From positions 82,805-146,804 of the forward strand of contig NZ_SMGI01000005.1 of assembly GCF_004346845.1 (NCBI RefSeq): a DNA stretch of 64,000 bases, given 5' to 3'. The notes beneath the pieces were generated by a model, which did not search any database, was not told where the DNA came from, and saw nothing but the letters and a program-made list of their open reading frames with translations. The stretch comes from Winogradskyella wandonensis (lineage in GTDB: Bacteria; Bacteroidota; Bacteroidia; Flavobacteriales; Flavobacteriaceae). Positions within the stretch are counted from its first letter, which is position 1, and each line of letters begins with the position of its first letter. A program made the position numbers and the translations under genes. Shown here in pieces: positions 7,303-15,862 of the stretch.

Positions 7303-8874
7303 ATGAAAAAAACAATATTTGCCTTAAGTATTGCTGCAACGCTTGTTTCCTGTGGTAGTGGAAAAAATAGCAGCTCTATCACACCGAAAAAAGAAGCTAA
7401 TCCTGTAGATTATGCACAAACCATTACTCAAGACGAGTTAAAAGACATGTTATATACTTATGCTTCAGATGAGTTCGAAGGTAGAAATACAGGCGAAAAA
7501 GGTCAGAAAATGGCTGTAGAATATCTGAAAAACCAATATTTATCTATGGGCATCGCGTCTCCATATTCTGGTGACGATTACTTTCAAGAAGTTCCTCTAG
7601 AAAAACAGAGCGTTTCAAAAGCAGAACTAAGTGTAAATGGTAAAAATTTCGACGCGTTTAAAAATCATATTGTTCTTGTACTTTCAAAAAGTCTAGATGT
7701 AAATGCTTCAGAAATTGTTTATGTTGGATATGGTATTGATTCAGAAAACTATTCGGATTACAAGGATATCGACGTAAAAGGAAAAATCGTTCTAGCAAAA
7801 GCAGGAGAACCAAAAGACACTAACGGTAATTATGTAACTTCTGGTAAACCAGAAGATACTAAGTGGACAAACGGCCGCCAATCTTTATCGAGTAAAAGAA
7901 ACGCTGCTAGTGATAATGGTGCAAAAGCGCTACTTTACTTAGACAATGATTTATTTTCTAGATATGCACCATTTTACCAAAGACAGGCAGAAAGCGGGTT
8001 TTCGGGTAGATTATCACTTAAAACAGGTTCAGAAGATTTTGCTTTTATTATGATTAATGACGAACTGGCGAAAGCGTTACTACCTACTATTGAAAATGAT
8101 AACACCTCAAAATCAATAAATACAGATTTAGTATTAAAGTCTGAAAGAGTTGCCGAAGAGGTTATGTCGGAAAATGTGGTTGCTTTTATCAAAGGTTCCG
8201 AAAAACCGGATGAAATTGTTGTGCTCTCTGCGCATTTAGATCACGAGGGTATTAAAAACGGTGAGGTTTATAATGGAGCTGATGATGACGGTTCTGGTAC
8301 TATAGCTATTTTAGAAATTGCCGAAGCGTTCCAACAAGCCGTTAAAGATGGTTACCAACCAAAACGCTCAATATTATTTTTACATGTTACTGGAGAAGAA
8401 AAAGGACTTTTAGGTTCTAGATATTATACGGATATCGACCCTATATTTCCACTAGAAAATACAGTGGCAGATTTAAATATAGATATGATAGGACGTACGG
8501 ACCCAAAACGTAAAGAAGGCGACAGAAACTATGTTTATCTCATTGGTAGCGATAAATTAAGTACAGAATTACACAACCTGTCAGAAGAGGTTAATAAAAA
8601 GTATACGAATATAGAACTAGATTATACGTATAACGACGAAAACGATCCCAACCGCTATTACTACCGCTCAGACCATTATAACTTTGCTAAAAATAATGTT
8701 CCTGTAATCTTCTATTTTAACGGTACTCACGACGATTATCATAGACCTAGTGATACACCAGATAAAATTGAATACGATTTATTAGAAAACCGATCGCGAT
8801 TAGTATTCTATACGGCATGGGAATTAGCTAACAGAGAAAATCGAGTGGTTGTGGATAAGGCTGAAGAAAACTAA
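7303..8874 (+). CDS. M28-family zinc metallopeptidase lipoprotein with inserted domain
   Basis: The 523-residue protein has a good lipobox (LVSC, C17). Between residues about 120 and 260 it has an insertion resembling a PA domain, including VYVGYGIDSENYSDYKDIDV and GKIVLAKAGEP. The catalytic part follows with SAHLDHEG, GADDDGSG, GEEKGLLGS, NIDMIGR and RSDHYNF. It is the larger tandem paralogue of the gene at 6169 and shares near-identical blocks around each metal motif. It is expected in the envelope as a broad-specificity aminopeptidase. A 102-base gap between the two genes leaves room for separate promoters. Confidence 0.88.
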   Translation: MKKTIFALSIAATLVSCGSGKNSSSITPKKEANPVDYAQTITQDELKDMLYTYASDEFEGRNTGEKGQKMAVEYLKNQYLSMGIASPYSGDDYFQEVPLEKQSVSKAELSVNGKNFDAFKNHIVLVLSKSLDVNASEIVYVGYGIDSENYSDYKDIDVKGKIVLAKAGEPKDTNGNYVTSGKPEDTKWTNGRQSLSSKRNAASDNGAKALLYLDNDLFSRYAPFYQRQAESGFSGRLSLKTGSEDFAFIMINDELAKALLPTIENDNTSKSINTDLVLKSERVAEEVMSENVVAFIKGSEKPDEIVVLSAHLDHEGIKNGEVYNGADDDGSGTIAILEIAEAFQQAVKDGYQPKRSILFLHVTGEEKGLLGSRYYTDIDPIFPLENTVADLNIDMIGRTDPKRKEGDRNYVYLIGSDKLSTELHNLSEEVNKKYTNIELDYTYNDENDPNRYYYRSDHYNFAKNNVPVIFYFNGTHDDYHRPSDTPDKIEYDLLENRSRLVFYTAWELANRENRVVVDKAEEN

Positions 8875-8902
8875 GAATGAATTAAAATTCTTAAAATCAA
8901 TA

Positions 8903-8936
8903 AATAAGCCTTCTAATATATCTTGGAAGGCTTATT
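8903..8936 (+). terminator. intrinsic terminator after the M28 genes
   Basis: AATAAGCCTTC pairs with GAAGGCTTATT around a 12-base loop, followed by TTATTTTAAA. Confidence 0.7.
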
Positions 8937-8962
8937 TATTTTAAAATTACTTTAAAAAACCT

Positions 8963-8993
8963 TTTGCAAAAAAATAGAATTAAATTACATTTG
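8963..8993 (+). promoter_or_regulatory. promoter of tRNA-His
   Basis: TTTG (8963-8966), exactly 19 bases, then TACATTTG (8986-8993). This is a perfect Bacteroidetes -33/-7 pair, ending 17 bases before the tRNA. Confidence 0.8.
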
Positions 8994-9010
8994 CACTCCT
9001 AATCAAAAAT

Positions 9011-9088
9011 GGTGGTTGTAGCTCAGTTGGTTAGAGCGCTGGTTTGTGGTACCAGATGTCGTGGGTTCGAGTCCCATCTTCCACCCCA
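9011..9088 (+). tRNA. tRNA-His(GTG), CCA encoded
   Basis: The anticodon loop TTGTGGT gives anticodon GTG. The extra 5' G (9011) opposite C73 (9085) is the histidine identity element, and CCA follows at 9086-9088. D and T arms are normal. The acceptor stem is odd: GTGGTTG faces CTTCCAC, leaving two adjacent U-U oppositions at pairs 5-68 and 6-67. Confidence 0.93.
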
Positions 9089-9137
9089 AGACGATTGACA
9101 TAGTCAATGTCTTGGTGCTGACCGAAGCGTCAGTACC
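9086..9137 (+). other. two stacked hairpins in the tRNA-His trailer
   Basis: Hairpin one (9086-9115) has CCAAGAC/GTCTTGG plus ATTGAC/GTCAAT arms with one bulged G. It uses the tRNA's own CCA end as its base. Hairpin two (9114-9137) is GGTGCTGAC/GTCAGTACC, nine pairs including one G-U, around CGAAGC. A terminator follows at 9150. Possible roles are tRNA 3'-end processing or a short stable RNA; the sequence alone does not decide. Confidence 0.55.
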
Positions 9138-9149
9138 AATAATTACTAA

Positions 9150-9180
9150 CCTACCCTGACGGGTAGGTTTTCTTTTTTTT
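9150..9180 (+). terminator. intrinsic terminator after tRNA-His
   Basis: CCTACCC pairs with GGGTAGG around TGAC, followed by a T-rich run to 9180. The GIY-YIG gene starts only 10 bases later. Confidence 0.85.
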
Positions 9181-9190
9181 ATGATAAATA

Positions 9191-9436
9191 ATGGATTATT
9201 ACGTTTATATTATTTATTCAGAGTCGAAAGACACCTATTACAAAGGCATAACTAATAACTCTAAAAGAAGGTTATACGAGCATAATTCAAAATCTAACTC
9301 AGGATATACAAAATCTGGAAAGCCATGGGTTGAAACTTTAGTCATTAAGAAACCAAATAAGGATAAAGCGTACTTACTTGAAAAAAAATTAAAAAACCTT
9401 AATAGAAAAAGGCTTGAAGATTTTATAGAAAAATGA
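9191..9436 (+). CDS. small GIY-YIG nuclease-domain protein
   Basis: The 81-residue protein is a single GIY-YIG domain: YVYIIYS at residues 4-10, then YYKGIT near 17-22, and SKRRLYEHNS with the conserved arginine. A later basic helix contains EKKLKNLNRKRLEDFI. Such short proteins (UvrC-type N-terminal domain alone) are very common in Flavobacteriia and often sit beside tRNA or rRNA genes. The cellular role is not established. It starts 10 bases after the tRNA-His terminator and ends against a convergent gene. Confidence 0.85.
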   Translation: MDYYVYIIYSESKDTYYKGITNNSKRRLYEHNSKSNSGYTKSGKPWVETLVIKKPNKDKAYLLEKKLKNLNRKRLEDFIEK

Positions 9437-9439
9437 AAA

Positions 9440-10156
9440 TTATTTTAAATCAAATAAACTATCTACAGCCGCATAACGCTCTGTTGTAAATCCTTCTGCA
9501 TATTCTACACCTATAAGTCTTCCTAAGTTTCTAGCTCTATACGCTATACTATCTGTAAAATTTTTACTGGATATTGGTGTTTCTGGTTCGCTGCTCTTTG
9601 GATTGTAAAATTGCGTTTTATAAGCCAAAACGGCTTCCATTTTTTTATCCATAAAACCAGAGACATCCACTACAAAATCTGGCTTAATGTCTTTCCACTG
9701 GATATAATGATAAACTACCTTTGGCCTCCAATTGTCTTGAATAACGGCATCTAGCTCAGTTTCAATCTTAACTAACCCACTTAAAAAACAAGCATCACTA
9801 ACAAGTTTACTACCTTTTCCGTGATCTATGTGCCTGTCTTCAATTGCGTTGCAAAGCACAATTTCTGGTCGATACTTACGAATCATTTTTATGATTTCTA
9901 TCTGGTGCTTTTCATCATTAACAAAAAAACCATCTGCAAATCCTAAATTTTCTCTAACGGCAATTCCTAGTATTTTAGCGGAATTCGTCGCTTCCTCATC
10001 TCTGGTTTGTTCTGTGCCTCGCGTACCTAATTCGCCTCGAGTTAAATCTATAATTCCAACGCTCTTACCGTTTTCAACTTCTTTGGCAAGAACAGCCCCA
10101 CAACCTAATTCCACATCATCAGGATGTGCGCCAAAAGCTAATATGTCTAGTTTCAT
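9440..10156 (-). CDS. bshB1: bacillithiol biosynthesis deacetylase BshB1
   Basis: The 238-residue protein is an LmbE/PIG-L zinc deacetylase. It has the AHPDDVELGCG metal motif at residues 9-20, TRGELGTRG at 39-47, and the second metal motif DRHIDHGKGS around 107-116. Length and motifs match BshB1, which removes acetyl from GlcNAc-malate in bacillithiol synthesis. Bacillithiol is the low-molecular-weight thiol of many Bacteroidetes. The gene is alone on its strand and diverges from the SLC13 permease. The intergenic 10157-10432 contains the permease's operator-like dyad. Confidence 0.92.
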   Translation of the reverse strand: MKLDILAFGAHPDDVELGCGAVLAKEVENGKSVGIIDLTRGELGTRGTEQTRDEEATNSAKILGIAVRENLGFADGFFVNDEKHQIEIIKMIRKYRPEIVLCNAIEDRHIDHGKGSKLVSDACFLSGLVKIETELDAVIQDNWRPKVVYHYIQWKDIKPDFVVDVSGFMDKKMEAVLAYKTQFYNPKSSEPETPISSKNFTDSIAYRARNLGRLIGVEYAEGFTTERYAAVDSLFDLK

Positions 10157-10362
10157 TAATTATATTTTCAATAAGAAATCGATTAATTTTTATAAAAAAC
10201 TATGGTTTTTTTATCGATTTAACCAAAGTTCATTGTCAAAAGTATTAAAAAGAATAGAGATAACAGGTTTCTTTTTATTACGCAAACGGTTTCGCTTAAC
10301 AAAATGATGATTTTATCTATCCAATTCTACATAAAATTGAAAACTTCGTAATTCAATCCTAT

Positions 10363-10378
10363 CATGACATTCGTCATA
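10363..10378. promoter_or_regulatory. operator-like dyad upstream of the SLC13 permease
   Basis: CATGACATTCGTCATA has inverted arms ATGAC/GTCAT and closely resembles the sqr site. The first eight bases are identical to it. Its centre is 29.5 bp upstream of the -7 box TAATTTTA, exactly as at the sqr and channel promoters. Confidence 0.5.
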
Positions 10379-10399
10379 ATAATTAGGTGCTATAGCCTG

Positions 10400-10407
10400 T
10401 AATTTTA
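10400..10407 (+). promoter_or_regulatory. -7 box of the SLC13 permease promoter
   Basis: TAATTTTA, one base from TAnnTTTG, 25 bases before the ATG. No TTTG is found 19 bases upstream, so activation by a protein bound at 10363-10378 is plausible. Confidence 0.45.
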
Positions 10408-10432
10408 TACCATAATTAAAAGGTTTCCTCCT

Positions 10433-12271
10433 ATGAGCTTAATGCTAATAATTTTATCTATTACAATCCTACTTTTCATATGGGGAAAATTTACACCAGA
10501 TATTATTGCACTCTTGTCTATGCTAAGTCTTTTCCTATTCGGGATTCTAGACTTAAATGAGACGTTGAGCGGTTTTAGTAATCCTACAGTAATTATGATT
10601 GCCGCTCTTTTTATTATTGGAGAAGGCTTGTCTCAAACCGGTTGGACAGCTTTAGCTGGAGAAAAATTTATGCAACTAGCAGGAAAAAGTATTACGCGTC
10701 TGCTGGTTATAACTAGTTTGGGTGCTGGCGTTCTGTCTGGTATCGTAAGTAATACAGGTACTGTGGCTACACTAATGCCAGTGACTATTTCTTCTGCTTG
10801 GAGTATTGGCACATTACCATCAAAATTACTAATGCCAATTGCTTTTGGTTCTAATACTGGTGGTCTTTTAACCTTAACAGGTACACCACCAAATATTATT
10901 GTAAATAACACGATGATAGATAGCGGGCTAGAGGGTTTTTCTTTCTTTGAGTTTGGATTAATTGGTCTTCCGTTACTTATTATAGCGCTACTCTATTTTA
11001 GATATATTGGGTATAAACTATTACCAAGCAACAAAACAAACAATAAACCCGTTGATATTAGCTCAACACTACACAAGTGGATAGAAGCCTACAAAGTCGA
11101 TGACAACTATTACAGGCTAAGAGTTCGTTCTGTGTCGCCTCTACTAAATACAAAAATCGGAGATTGGGATTTCGAAAAAGAGCATCGTGTTGCTATCATC
11201 AGGATTAAAAGAAGACATCCAAATTTCTTAAAAGGTAATGAGGCATTTATTGAGTTTCCGACCAATTCTACAGAGTTTCTCTATCATGATATTATTACTG
11301 TAAAAGGCGATACTGAGGCTATTAATGCGCTAATGATAAAATTTAGACTTGGCCTACTACCACTTGAACCTATTGAAGAAGAATTAAAAACAAATCTTAT
11401 CAACCAAGAAGTTGGTATGGCCGAGATATTGGTAACTCCAAAATCTGTTTTAGTTGGCCGAAAGATTAAACTAGGGAATTTCTTTCAACGTTTTGGTGTA
11501 CAACTAATGGCAGCTTCTAGAAATAATAAACCTTTTACAGAGCGTGAAATAACTGTAAAAGCAGGTGATGCTTATCTTGTTAGAGGTATCTGGAGTGACA
11601 TAGAACAGTTAAAAGAACATCACGAAAATTTAGTGATTTGTGGTAGCCCAGAAGGTATAGCAAAAACAGTAACGCAACTGTCTATAAAATCATACATCGC
11701 GTTATTCGCGTTGGTGCTTATGATTACCTTATTAGTATTTAAAATTGTTCCTGGTGCAGTTGCCGCATTAATTTCTGCCGGAATAGTATTAATCTCTGGT
11801 AGCGTGCCAATTGCCAAAGCTTATAAAGGTATAAGTTGGATAAGCGTGGTGATGATTGCCGCTATGATACCTATGGGTATCGCATTACAAAAAACAGGTA
11901 CAGCCCAATTAATTGCAAGTGGTCTGGTTAAAACACTCGGTAGCTTTCATCCAGTGGCATTACTCGCAGGAGTTTTTCTACTGACTACAACGTTTAGCCA
12001 AGTGATTAATAACTCGGCAACCGCAGTACTTATGGCACCAATTGTTTTAATAGCTGCTAAAACCCTAAATCTATCTGCAGCACCATTTATGATTGCTGTT
12101 GCCATAAGTGCATCTACAGCATTTTTAACACCTGTAGGCACTACAACAAATGCTATGGTAATGACAGCTGGCGGATACAAATTCCAAGACTATTTAAAAG
12201 TAGGTGCGCCTTTGCTTCTACTATTTCTAATAACAACGCTATTACTAGTGCCATTGATTTGGCCATTTTAA
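10433..12271 (+). CDS. SLC13-family permease with two TrkA-C domains
   Basis: The 612-residue protein begins with membrane helices. Two TrkA-C (RCK-C) regulatory domains follow: one at about 215-300 (RLRVRSVSPLLNTKIGDWDFE), the next at about 320-400 (GMAEILVTPKSVLVGRKIKL). Further helices follow. The paired SLC13 motifs are SNTGGLLTLTGTPPNIIVNN near 142-161 and INNSATAVL / TPVGTTTNAMV near the end. This architecture transports sulfate, dicarboxylates or other anions with sodium; the substrate cannot be read. pckA follows closely and may be cotranscribed. The operator shared with sqr hints at a sulfur oxyanion, which is inference. Confidence 0.85.
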   Translation: MSLMLIILSITILLFIWGKFTPDIIALLSMLSLFLFGILDLNETLSGFSNPTVIMIAALFIIGEGLSQTGWTALAGEKFMQLAGKSITRLLVITSLGAGVLSGIVSNTGTVATLMPVTISSAWSIGTLPSKLLMPIAFGSNTGGLLTLTGTPPNIIVNNTMIDSGLEGFSFFEFGLIGLPLLIIALLYFRYIGYKLLPSNKTNNKPVDISSTLHKWIEAYKVDDNYYRLRVRSVSPLLNTKIGDWDFEKEHRVAIIRIKRRHPNFLKGNEAFIEFPTNSTEFLYHDIITVKGDTEAINALMIKFRLGLLPLEPIEEELKTNLINQEVGMAEILVTPKSVLVGRKIKLGNFFQRFGVQLMAASRNNKPFTEREITVKAGDAYLVRGIWSDIEQLKEHHENLVICGSPEGIAKTVTQLSIKSYIALFALVLMITLLVFKIVPGAVAALISAGIVLISGSVPIAKAYKGISWISVVMIAAMIPMGIALQKTGTAQLIASGLVKTLGSFHPVALLAGVFLLTTTFSQVINNSATAVLMAPIVLIAAKTLNLSAAPFMIAVAISASTAFLTPVGTTTNAMVMTAGGYKFQDYLKVGAPLLLLFLITTLLLVPLIWPF

Positions 12272-12297
12272 ATAAAGACAATAAAAATAATTTACTC

Positions 12298-13935
12298 ATG
12301 GAAACATTATTAAAACAACCGATTATGAAAACAAGAGACCTTACCAAGTATGGACTGAAAGACACCAATGCCCATTGGAATCTTTCACCCGAAGAGCTAC
12401 AAGCCATTACTATTGCAAAAGGAATGGGAAGAGAAACTGCTAATGGGACATTGGCTATAAATACAGGAAAATTTACTGGACGCTCACCACAGGACCGTTT
12501 TCTAGTAAAAGACGATTATACGACAGACCGCGTTTGGTGGGGAAAAACAAATAAAGGTATTTCTCCTGAAAACTTCGATTATTTACAATCTGAAATCGAA
12601 AATTACCTAAGCGGAAAAGAAATCTATGTAAGAGACGGCTACGTATGTGCTGACCCAGCTTACAAAATGAATGTAAGAACTATAACAGAATACCCATGGT
12701 CTAATATGTTTATTTACAACATGTTTTTAAGACCTACTGCGGAAGAATTAGAAAATTTTGAAGAAGAATGGTTAGTCCTTTGCGCTCCAGGATATGTATG
12801 CGAAGAACCATCAAAATACGGTCTTAGACAAGGTAACTTTTCTATCTTAAACTTTACTAAAAAGATAGCATTAGTTGGAGGCTCTGCATATACAGGTGAA
12901 ATGAAAAAAGGTATTTTCTCTGCATTAAACATGATTCTTCCTGTAGATAAAAATGTCTTACCAATGCACTGTTCTGCTAATGTTGGCGAGGATGGCGATA
13001 CTGCCATTTTCTTTGGACTTTCTGGAACAGGAAAAACAACACTTTCTGCAGACCCAGACCGTAAACTAATCGGAGATGACGAGCATGGTTGGACCGCAGA
13101 AAACCGCATTTTTAATTTTGAAGGTGGATGTTACGCAAAAGTTATTGACCTTACTGAAGAGAAAGAACCAGACATCTACAGAGCTATTAAACCTGGTGCT
13201 ATTCTAGAAAATGTTGTTTTTAAAGACAACAATGAAGTTGATTATTTTGACAGTAGTATCACTCAAAATACACGCGTTAGCTACCCTATTTATCATATTG
13301 ATAATATTCAGCAGCCATCTTACGCAGACAATCCTAAAAACATCTTCTTTTTAACTTGTGATGCTTTTGGTGTATTGCCTCCAGTTTCAAAATTAACTCC
13401 TGGCCAAGCCGCCTACCATTTTATTTCTGGTTATACAGCTAAAGTCGCAGGTACAGAGGCAGGAATCACAGAGCCTGTACCTTCTTTCTCAGCATGTTTT
13501 GGTGAGCCTTTTATGCCATTGCATCCAACCAAATATGCAGAGATGCTAAGCAAAAAAATGCAAGAAGCTGGCGTTAATGTGTGGTTATTAAATACAGGCT
13601 GGAGTGGCGGTCCTTACGGCGTTGGCTCTCGTATAAAACTTAAGTACACAAGAGCTATGATTACAGCTATTTTAGAAGGCGAACTAGATAATGTTGAATT
13701 TGAACAACATCCAATCTTTGGATTATTTATGCCAAAGTATTGTCCTAATGTTCCAACAGAAATGTTAGACCCAATGAATACTTGGTTACAAAAAGGCGCT
13801 TATATTAGTAAGGCTATTCAGTTAGCACACTCTTTCCACTTAAATTTTGAAAAATTTGCAAGTGAGGCGTCAGAACAAATTATCGAAGGCGGTCCACTAA
13901 TTGATGAGCATCATCACTTAACCGACCACGTTTAA
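12298..13935 (+). CDS. pckA: phosphoenolpyruvate carboxykinase (ATP)
   Basis: PckA converts oxaloacetate and ATP to PEP, the gateway to gluconeogenesis. The protein has the oxaloacetate-binding segment TGRSPQDRF near residue 61, the P-loop GLSGTGKTTLSAD near 240-252, and the metal site DDEHGW near 260. An in-frame ATG at 12259 overlaps the permease's 3' end and would add 13 unrelated residues. I prefer 12298 (545 residues), but 12325 (MKTRDLTKYGL, 536 residues) is also plausible. A terminator follows 16 bases after the stop. The 26-base gap to the SLC13 gene suggests a shared transcript. Confidence 0.95.
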   Translation: METLLKQPIMKTRDLTKYGLKDTNAHWNLSPEELQAITIAKGMGRETANGTLAINTGKFTGRSPQDRFLVKDDYTTDRVWWGKTNKGISPENFDYLQSEIENYLSGKEIYVRDGYVCADPAYKMNVRTITEYPWSNMFIYNMFLRPTAEELENFEEEWLVLCAPGYVCEEPSKYGLRQGNFSILNFTKKIALVGGSAYTGEMKKGIFSALNMILPVDKNVLPMHCSANVGEDGDTAIFFGLSGTGKTTLSADPDRKLIGDDEHGWTAENRIFNFEGGCYAKVIDLTEEKEPDIYRAIKPGAILENVVFKDNNEVDYFDSSITQNTRVSYPIYHIDNIQQPSYADNPKNIFFLTCDAFGVLPPVSKLTPGQAAYHFISGYTAKVAGTEAGITEPVPSFSACFGEPFMPLHPTKYAEMLSKKMQEAGVNVWLLNTGWSGGPYGVGSRIKLKYTRAMITAILEGELDNVEFEQHPIFGLFMPKYCPNVPTEMLDPMNTWLQKGAYISKAIQLAHSFHLNFEKFASEASEQIIEGGPLIDEHHHLTDHV

Positions 13936-13950
13936 TAATTCCATGATTTG

Positions 13951-13976
13951 GAGAGCCCATTTCTGGGCTCTCTTTT
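13951..13976 (+). terminator. intrinsic terminator after pckA
   Basis: GAGAGCCCA pairs perfectly with TGGGCTCTC around TTTC, followed by TTTT. Its presence argues against starting the next gene at the ATG at 13943, which would translate through the hairpin. Confidence 0.9.
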
Positions 13977-13990
13977 CATTTTATTTATTT

Positions 13991-14680
13991 ATGAAAGTTA
14001 CCCTATCCTTAAGCCTTTTCTTATTCTCAACTTTTTTAATAGCCCAAAATCCTTCAGAAGATTATTTAGGTTCTTGGTACACCTACGGCAGCAATCACAG
14101 ACTTAGCGAAAGATTTAGTTTAAGTCCTTACGGGGAATTGCGCTTCTATGAGCCTTCTTCCAACTACAATCTTGCTTTTTTCTCTCTGCGAGGTAGTTAC
14201 CATTTTAAGAACAATCAATCCGTAGGTTTGGGATACGCGTACTTGGATATTGATACCGTTTTTGAATTTGATAACGAGCCCAATGTTCATGAAAACCGAA
14301 TATTCGAGAATTACTCGGTACAAAAAACATTCGGAAAATTTTTGCTTACACACCGAGCACAATTAGAACAACGTCTTTTAGATTTTAAAGATAGAAACGA
14401 AATTCAGAATAGATTAAGATATCGCATTGGCTTGAAATATGTTTTGAATAGCACTTTTTCTGTAAAAATAACTGAAGAACCTTTTATCAATTTTCAAGAC
14501 CAAGTATTTCATGAAAACAGATTTTATGCTGGTTTAGATATAAAAATATTGAAACACTCTCAACTTCAAATAGGCTATCTAAAACAACATATTAGAAAAA
14601 ATAACCTAAATAGAATACAAGTTGGTGTAAGTATAAAAACTGACCATAGAAAGCCTAAGCATTTAACAGCTGTTCTATAG
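13991..14680 (+). CDS. DUF2490-family exported protein
   Basis: From the ATG at 13991 the 229-residue product has a proper signal peptide (MKVTLSLSLFLFSTFLIAQ). A beta-barrel-like pattern follows: GSWYTYGSNHRLSERFSL, LRFYEP, GLGYAYLDID, HRAQLEQRL and LRYRIGLKY. These are typical of DUF2490, a family of predicted outer-membrane proteins of unknown function. The upstream ATG at 13943 lies before the pckA terminator and gives a non-signal leader. The last 26 bases overlap the convergent trans-sulfuration gene. Confidence 0.8.
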   Translation: MKVTLSLSLFLFSTFLIAQNPSEDYLGSWYTYGSNHRLSERFSLSPYGELRFYEPSSNYNLAFFSLRGSYHFKNNQSVGLGYAYLDIDTVFEFDNEPNVHENRIFENYSVQKTFGKFLLTHRAQLEQRLLDFKDRNEIQNRLRYRIGLKYVLNSTFSVKITEEPFINFQDQVFHENRFYAGLDIKILKHSQLQIGYLKQHIRKNNLNRIQVGVSIKTDHRKPKHLTAVL

Positions 14681-15812
14681 CTTGATTAATATCTGCTTTT
14701 AAGTCTTTAGCATTTTCTATTCCAACAGAGAAGCGTATCAATTGGTCACTAATTCCAACTGCCTTTCGTTCTTCTTCAGTTAATAAGGCATGCGAAGTTA
14801 AGTGCGGTGATATCATTGTACTCTCCACACCTGCTAAACTCATTGATGATTTAATGAGCTTTAAAGCCTTCTGAAACTTGTATGAGTCTAAATCTTCACT
14901 TAATTCAAAAGACAACATAGCACCATAACCTTGCATTTGTGCTTTGGCCAATTTATGTTCTGGATGCGATTTTAAACCTGGGTAATAAACTTTGGAGATT
15001 TTGGGATGTTTATGTAACCATTTTGCCAATTTCATCGCATTTTTGGTTTGCGCTTTTACACGCAAGCCCAAAGTTTTCATGCTGCGCTCTAGCATCCAAA
15101 CCGTCATATCACTAAGGCTTCCGCCTAAATTTTTGGAGACATTCCAAATGCGCTCCATATTCGCTTTGGAACTGGCTACAGCACCAGCACAAATATCACT
15201 ATGTCCTCCGAAGTATTTTGTTGCAGAATGCATTACCATGTCAACTCCAAAGTCTATTGGTTTTTGATTTACAGGAGATGCAAACGTATTGTCAATAGAA
15301 GTTAAAATCCCTTTAGTCTTAGCTAGTTGCGTAATGTCTCTTATATCTGTTATAGTTAACAATGGATTAGAAGGCGTTTCAATATGAATTAGTTTTGTAT
15401 TTTCTTGAATAGCTGCTTCAAAATCTCTTGCTTTAAAACCATTAGTAAATGTATATTCTATACCATACTTTGGAAACTCTTCCTTTATAAAATTAACCGT
15501 TCCGCCATATAACGTATTCTGCACCACCAAATGATCACCTTTTTGAAGAAAAGCCAAAAACATGTGACTTATGGCCGCCATACCAGAACCAAAAATCATG
15601 GCCGATTCTGCACCTTCTAATGCTGCTATCTTTTTAGATAAATACTCTTGGTTTGGCGTATTAAAATACCGTGGATAGCGCTTGACATCGACATCCAGAA
15701 ATTCGTAAGACGAACTTAAATACATTGGAGATACAGCGCCTTTAAACTGTTCGTCCTTAACTTCACCAACATGGGTGCAAATGGTATTTACACCTAATTT
15801 ATCTTTTGACAT
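14655..15812 (-). CDS. trans-sulfuration family PLP enzyme (cystathionine gamma-synthase/lyase type)
   Basis: The 385-residue protein is a Cys/Met-metabolism PLP enzyme. It has the phosphate-binding YPRYFNTPNQ and GSGMAAISH, the SIDNTFASP aspartate segment, and the PLP lysine in SATKYFGGHSD (near residue 200). The C-terminal half contains SLAGVESTMISPHLTSH and the RFSVGIEN motif. Members make or break cystathionine or cleave methionine or homocysteine, and the choice cannot be made by eye. It stands alone on the minus strand. The 3' end overlaps the convergent DUF2490 gene by 26 bases, so the two messages are complementary at their ends. Confidence 0.88.
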   Translation of the reverse strand: MSKDKLGVNTICTHVGEVKDEQFKGAVSPMYLSSSYEFLDVDVKRYPRYFNTPNQEYLSKKIAALEGAESAMIFGSGMAAISHMFLAFLQKGDHLVVQNTLYGGTVNFIKEEFPKYGIEYTFTNGFKARDFEAAIQENTKLIHIETPSNPLLTITDIRDITQLAKTKGILTSIDNTFASPVNQKPIDFGVDMVMHSATKYFGGHSDICAGAVASSKANMERIWNVSKNLGGSLSDMTVWMLERSMKTLGLRVKAQTKNAMKLAKWLHKHPKISKVYYPGLKSHPEHKLAKAQMQGYGAMLSFELSEDLDSYKFQKALKLIKSSMSLAGVESTMISPHLTSHALLTEEERKAVGISDQLIRFSVGIENAKDLKADINQAIEQLLNA

Positions 15813-15862
15813 AGCTTAATTATTAACTCGCATAAAAATAATGAAAACTAGATAAAGCTTCT

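Noticed and set aside
12259..12297. Upstream in-frame ATG for pckA
   Set aside because: It overlaps the permease's coding end and adds residues not seen in PckA proteins.
13943..13990. Upstream ATG for the DUF2490 protein
   Set aside because: Translation would pass through the pckA terminator hairpin and mask the signal peptide that begins at 13991.
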